A stretch of DNA of 32,081 nucleotides from a virus. The notes under the pieces were generated by a model, which worked only from the letters and a program-made list of their open reading frames with translations, searched no databases and was not told where the DNA came from. The position numbers and the translations under genes were made by a program. This document shows positions 28,755 to 32,081 of the stretch, piece after piece (the stretch's first letter is position 1; the number at the start of each line of letters is the position of its first letter). The DNA is taken from positions 1 through 32,081 of the IMG/VR virus record IMGVR_UViG_3300042400_000364. One strand, 5' to 3'.

Positions 28755-31136
28755 ATGTCTAGCCTAGCGAATCAGCAACAAAATCTATCCTTCCCAGGCT
28801 TATTGCAGGTTCCTGGAGGCATTACTAATACTTTACAACAAGTTCAAGATGGCGATGGAAACCCTACAGGATTAAGCCTTAGCTCTACTGGCGCGTCTGT
28901 CACTACTTCAGACACAGCTATAGTATCAAAAAACGGTACCCCCTTGAGCGGCGCTACCCCGAGATTAATATCTGACATGTTTGGCGATCTTCCAACAGTC
29001 AAAGATTTCGGCGCAGTAGGTAATGGTACGACTGACGATACCGCTGCTTTTATTGCAGCTACCGCTGCAAACCCTACAGGTATAGCTGTACCTGCTGGAA
29101 GTTATAAAATTATAGGTACGGTTACAGGCGCATTTTATAGTTTTGGTACAGTAACTATTGTTACAGGAACTGTTACATCAATTCAAAATGTTGCAGCAGT
29201 CCAAATAAATTACGCGGCTTCCACAGGCTCAACCCTAGTCGGCACTATACAATCAGGCATAGGCACGGTTGCTCGTACAGTAGCGTCTAAACTTAATGAC
29301 ATTATTAATGTTAAAGATTTTGGTGCTGTTGGTAATGGTACAACTGATGACACTACTGCAATTCAAGCTGCAATTAACGCAGCAAACACGGCTGGCGGGG
29401 GTTCAGTTTACTTTGAAGCTAAAGATTATTTAATCAGCAATGCAATTACTCTTTACTCAGGCATTTCTTTAATAGGTTTTGGTGCTGGACAATACCCACC
29501 ATCGGCTTACGCTTCTGATGCTGATTTTGATGGGCTTAACCGTACTCGATTAATTGCCCATCCATCGTTCCCTGCTTTAACGGCAATGGTTAAAGTAGTC
29601 ACACCAGATTTTGCAGCATATACATTACAAGCCGTTACCGTTCAAGGCATTATGATTGATTGTAACCTTGAAGCTGATTACGGACTTCAAGTGGTCAGTG
29701 TTAAAAATTCATTCTTCTCTGACTTGTTAATTTACCAACCGCTTTTAATTGGTATTATTGAAGATTGTCTTGTACCTGTTAATACAACTGGAACTGCTCA
29801 AACTGGCGGCGCAAATACAATCACACTTGCAACAACGGCAAGTACAAGAGCCGGATTGTATGATGGTTTAACAATTACAATTGCATCTGGCACTGGAAGC
29901 GGGCTAACACGGACAATTAGCTCGTATGGTGGGAGTACGCAAATCGCTACTGTGAGCGTCCCATGGGGGATTTCACCAGATAACACAAGCGTTTATTTGA
30001 TTGCTGGGCCAGGCGCTACTAAAGGCAACAACGCCACTCAGTTTAATAATTGGGAAACCGTTACAGTTTGGGCAGCTATGCCAACTCAGAATACAACAGT
30101 TGGCTGGGTACAACAAGGCAACCCTACTAATAACGTAAATCAAAGTGTTTATACAAATTGTGGTTGTGTGGTGTGGCATGGCGATGCTCTACAGTGTATA
30201 AACTCTGATACAAATACTTATACTGGCTTTAGAACGTACACGTTCGGTAAAGGTGTAGGTGTTAGGTTGTATGGCAATGATAAAAACGATGCGGAATTTG
30301 CTCGTCAACATTGCTTTATAAATCCTGTATTGGGTGGCTTAGCGGCTACTGGAACTGCACAAGCTGGTGCGGCGGGTACAATCACTTTGGCTGCTACCGC
30401 ATCAACAAGTAATTTGCAGTATGAAGGTCGGGTTATTCGCATTACTAGCGGCACTGGGTCAGGCCAAGAAAATCAAATTACTACTTATAACGGAGCAACA
30501 AAAATAGCAACCGTTATCGCAAATTGGGTAACTGTTCCAGACGCTACAAGTCATTATGCTGTTTATACTGGTGGTGCTAATGCTGAAACAGGCGCCGCTA
30601 CAAATTCTACTGATAATGGCATGTATAACTACCATACGGCTGATGGCGCAAGTCGGCCTATTATTGGAAGTCAAGTCCGCTTCACATATAGCGTTGCAGG
30701 AGACGCGTCATTTGGGTGGACACCTTTTGTCCCTACTTTAACATTTGCTACTGTAGGCGATTTAGCAGTAAGTTATACAACTAGGTCTGGCAGATACTGG
30801 AGAACTGGCACTACAATTAGATTTGTTATCCAGCTCACGTGTACACCAACCTATACAACTGCTTCTAGCACATTGAGAATTGGCGGTTTACCATATCCTT
30901 GTAAATCGGGTGTTGGACTTGGTTTTTATCCCGTTACGGTTCACAATTCAGATACATCTTGGACATTTGGTGCTTCAGCTACACAAGCCGTAGGTAGAGT
31001 TATACCTGGTCAAACATACGTTCAACTTCAAGGACTAGGTTCGGGTATTGACACCATAAATATTGGAACTACAGAAGTAGCATCTGGATCGGCAAAAAAC
31101 TTTTTTATTTCTGGTGAGTACGAAGCTACAGCGTAA
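28755..31136 (+). CDS. tailspike / tail fibre with pectate-lyase-like beta-helix and duplicated modules
   Basis: This 793-residue protein has an N-terminal virion-attachment segment, then two copies of VKDFGAVGNGTTDDT (residues 82-96 and 186-200), the opening motif of pectate-lyase-like beta-helix spikes. Only the second copy is followed by a full helix (AIQAAINAANTAGGGSVYFE). Two roughly 74-residue repeats of the type TGTAQ...TITLA..AST...SGTGSG...ATV occur at about 345-418 and 532-605. The C-terminal domain (from about residue 650: FTYSVAGDASFGWTPFVPTL) resembles fibre trimerisation/receptor domains. It likely degrades or binds host surface polysaccharide; no catalytic residues can be named with confidence. 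Confidence 0.88.
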   Translation: MSSLANQQQNLSFPGLLQVPGGITNTLQQVQDGDGNPTGLSLSSTGASVTTSDTAIVSKNGTPLSGATPRLISDMFGDLPTVKDFGAVGNGTTDDTAAFIAATAANPTGIAVPAGSYKIIGTVTGAFYSFGTVTIVTGTVTSIQNVAAVQINYAASTGSTLVGTIQSGIGTVARTVASKLNDIINVKDFGAVGNGTTDDTTAIQAAINAANTAGGGSVYFEAKDYLISNAITLYSGISLIGFGAGQYPPSAYASDADFDGLNRTRLIAHPSFPALTAMVKVVTPDFAAYTLQAVTVQGIMIDCNLEADYGLQVVSVKNSFFSDLLIYQPLLIGIIEDCLVPVNTTGTAQTGGANTITLATTASTRAGLYDGLTITIASGTGSGLTRTISSYGGSTQIATVSVPWGISPDNTSVYLIAGPGATKGNNATQFNNWETVTVWAAMPTQNTTVGWVQQGNPTNNVNQSVYTNCGCVVWHGDALQCINSDTNTYTGFRTYTFGKGVGVRLYGNDKNDAEFARQHCFINPVLGGLAATGTAQAGAAGTITLAATASTSNLQYEGRVIRITSGTGSGQENQITTYNGATKIATVIANWVTVPDATSHYAVYTGGANAETGAATNSTDNGMYNYHTADGASRPIIGSQVRFTYSVAGDASFGWTPFVPTLTFATVGDLAVSYTTRSGRYWRTGTTIRFVIQLTCTPTYTTASSTLRIGGLPYPCKSGVGLGFYPVTVHNSDTSWTFGASATQAVGRVIPGQTYVQLQGLGSGIDTINIGTTEVASGSAKNFFISGEYEATA

Positions 31137-31157
31137 TAAAAACTAAGGAAAAGTATA

Positions 31158-32081
31158 ATGTCACGATATTTCACCATTGATTTAGTTCCTCAGTCAGGAG
31201 GTCAATTAGGTTTGATCTCCGCAGGGGTATTTCATGCAAATACTTCTTCTGCGGTAGCAATCTTTGAAGATCAAGCAATGACTACACCTATTGCTAATCC
31301 TATAGTAATTACTAGCGGCTATAATATATCTTTTTGGGTAGCAGATGGAACTCAAGAATATGATATTCAGTTGATAGGCGGTAATCTCATATCAACAGTT
31401 TTCATTAATGATATTTGGACATTGCCAGGGCCTATCTGGGGTAATCGTTCAGTATTTTGGAGTAATGCTCCAGAAGAATGGGCGCATATTTCACCTTATC
31501 CTATTGCCGTTTCAATGGTCAGCAATGTTGGTCAACTTTATACAGCAAATGATTTAGTACGCGCTGCGATGCGATTAATTCAAGTATCATCCGTAGATAC
31601 TGATTTAACCGCAAACGAGCTTAAAGATGGCATAGAATCGCTTAATCGCATGTTAGATTCGTGGTCGGTTGATGAATTAATGCTTTATCAGATTACTAGG
31701 GAAACCTTTCCTTTATCCTCTGGTACTAACCCTTACACTATAGGGCTTGGAGCTACTTGGAATACTATCAGGCCTAGTCGAATTATTGACGCATATTTTA
31801 CTATCTACACAGGTAGCATACCTGTTGATTACCCCATGCAAATTATGGAATGGGATGATTACAATGCTGTAAGACTTAAAAGTTTACAAACTAATTTTCC
31901 CGGCTATTTATTTTATGATAGAGGGTTTCCTATTGGTAATGTCTACATCTATCCAATATGCTCATCTAGTAATGAAACGATTACATTGACATCTTGGAAG
32001 CCTTTTACAGTTGTTAATGATCCTACTGCATACATTAGCCTTCCTCCAGGCTATTGGGAAGCGATAGTATTTAATTTAGCA
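31158..32081 (+). CDS. P22 gp4-like head-completion/tail accessory protein with extra N-terminal fibre domain (3' truncated)
   Basis: The frame is open from ATG 31158 to the window end (308 residues). From about residue 125 it reads YTANDLVRAAMRLIQVSSVD, TANELKDGIESLNRMLDSWS, then YTIGLGATWNTIRPSRIID and IYPICSSSNETITLTSWKPF, the pattern of P22 gp4 tail accessory factor that extends the portal. Residues 1-95 are an extra domain (AIFEDQAMTTPIANPIVITS, FWVADGTQEYDIQLIGGN, FINDI) that resembles the N-terminal domain of the tail-collar fibre at 5384. There is no stop between the two parts, so this is a true fusion. AAGGAA lies about 7-12 bases before the ATG. Confidence 0.85.
   Translation, partial: MSRYFTIDLVPQSGGQLGLISAGVFHANTSSAVAIFEDQAMTTPIANPIVITSGYNISFWVADGTQEYDIQLIGGNLISTVFINDIWTLPGPIWGNRSVFWSNAPEEWAHISPYPIAVSMVSNVGQLYTANDLVRAAMRLIQVSSVDTDLTANELKDGIESLNRMLDSWSVDELMLYQITRETFPLSSGTNPYTIGLGATWNTIRPSRIIDAYFTIYTGSIPVDYPMQIMEWDDYNAVRLKSLQTNFPGYLFYDRGFPIGNVYIYPICSSSNETITLTSWKPFTVVNDPTAYISLPPGYWEAIVFNLA

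Overview
The window looks like most of the genome of a tailed phage with P22-like (podovirus-type) virion assembly. It carries small and large terminase, a long P22-type portal, a scaffold, a P22-type coat protein, a decoration-like protein, a gp4-like head-completion protein and a run of probable DNA-ejection proteins. It also has its own replication set: a family A DNA polymerase with 3'-5' exonuclease, a primase-helicase, a SNF2-like helicase and VRR-NUC and Cas4/RecB-like nucleases. I see no integrase, lysogeny repressor, phage RNA polymerase, tRNA or CRISPR array. The DNA is A+T-rich. The host cannot be named from sequence, but the families and Shine-Dalgarno sites fit a Gram-negative bacterium. 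Both window ends lie inside rightward late genes, so the window is probably an arbitrary cut of a longer or circularly permuted genome.

Layout. (1) 1-7320, rightward: the end of an unknown gene, a sulfotransferase-like and a 2OG-Fe(II) oxygenase-like protein, three internal-virion/ejection proteins, a tail-collar fibre, then holin, XhlA-like protein and lysozyme. (2) 7321-12619, leftward: about 18 small, tightly overlapping early genes, including a SNF2-like helicase, a VRR-NUC nuclease, DUF3310, HTH proteins, an AP2-like mini-protein and small membrane proteins. (3) 12620-12735: a divergent control region bounded by an exact 14-bp inverted repeat lying just upstream of both start codons. (4) 12736-19484, rightward: Cas4-like nuclease, probable DNA-binding protein, DNA polymerase and primase-helicase, ending in tandem terminators. 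(5) 19771-20948, leftward: a short operon of a small membrane protein, a Cys-rich protein of a phage/plasmid family and a ribbon-helix-helix-like protein, with its own promoter and terminator. (6) 20949-21656: a gene-free, repeat-rich segment with iteron-like 9-mers and a G/C-rich inverted repeat next to the terminase, a candidate origin and/or packaging site. (7) 21657 to the end, rightward: packaging and capsid genes, a tailspike built from duplicated modules, and the start of a gp4-like gene carrying an extra fibre-type N-terminal domain.

The most striking feature is in the DNA polymerase. A 258-residue intein interrupts the conserved TGR/SSxGxQLQN motif. Between its two splicing halves the intein frame is low-information sequence, because the same DNA encodes, in the +1 frame with its own Shine-Dalgarno and ATG, a complete 181-residue HNH homing endonuclease with a NUMOD3-like segment. 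The endonuclease gene is therefore nested out of frame inside a splicing-competent-looking mini-intein rather than fused in frame with it, and its 3' end is dual-coding with intein blocks F and G.
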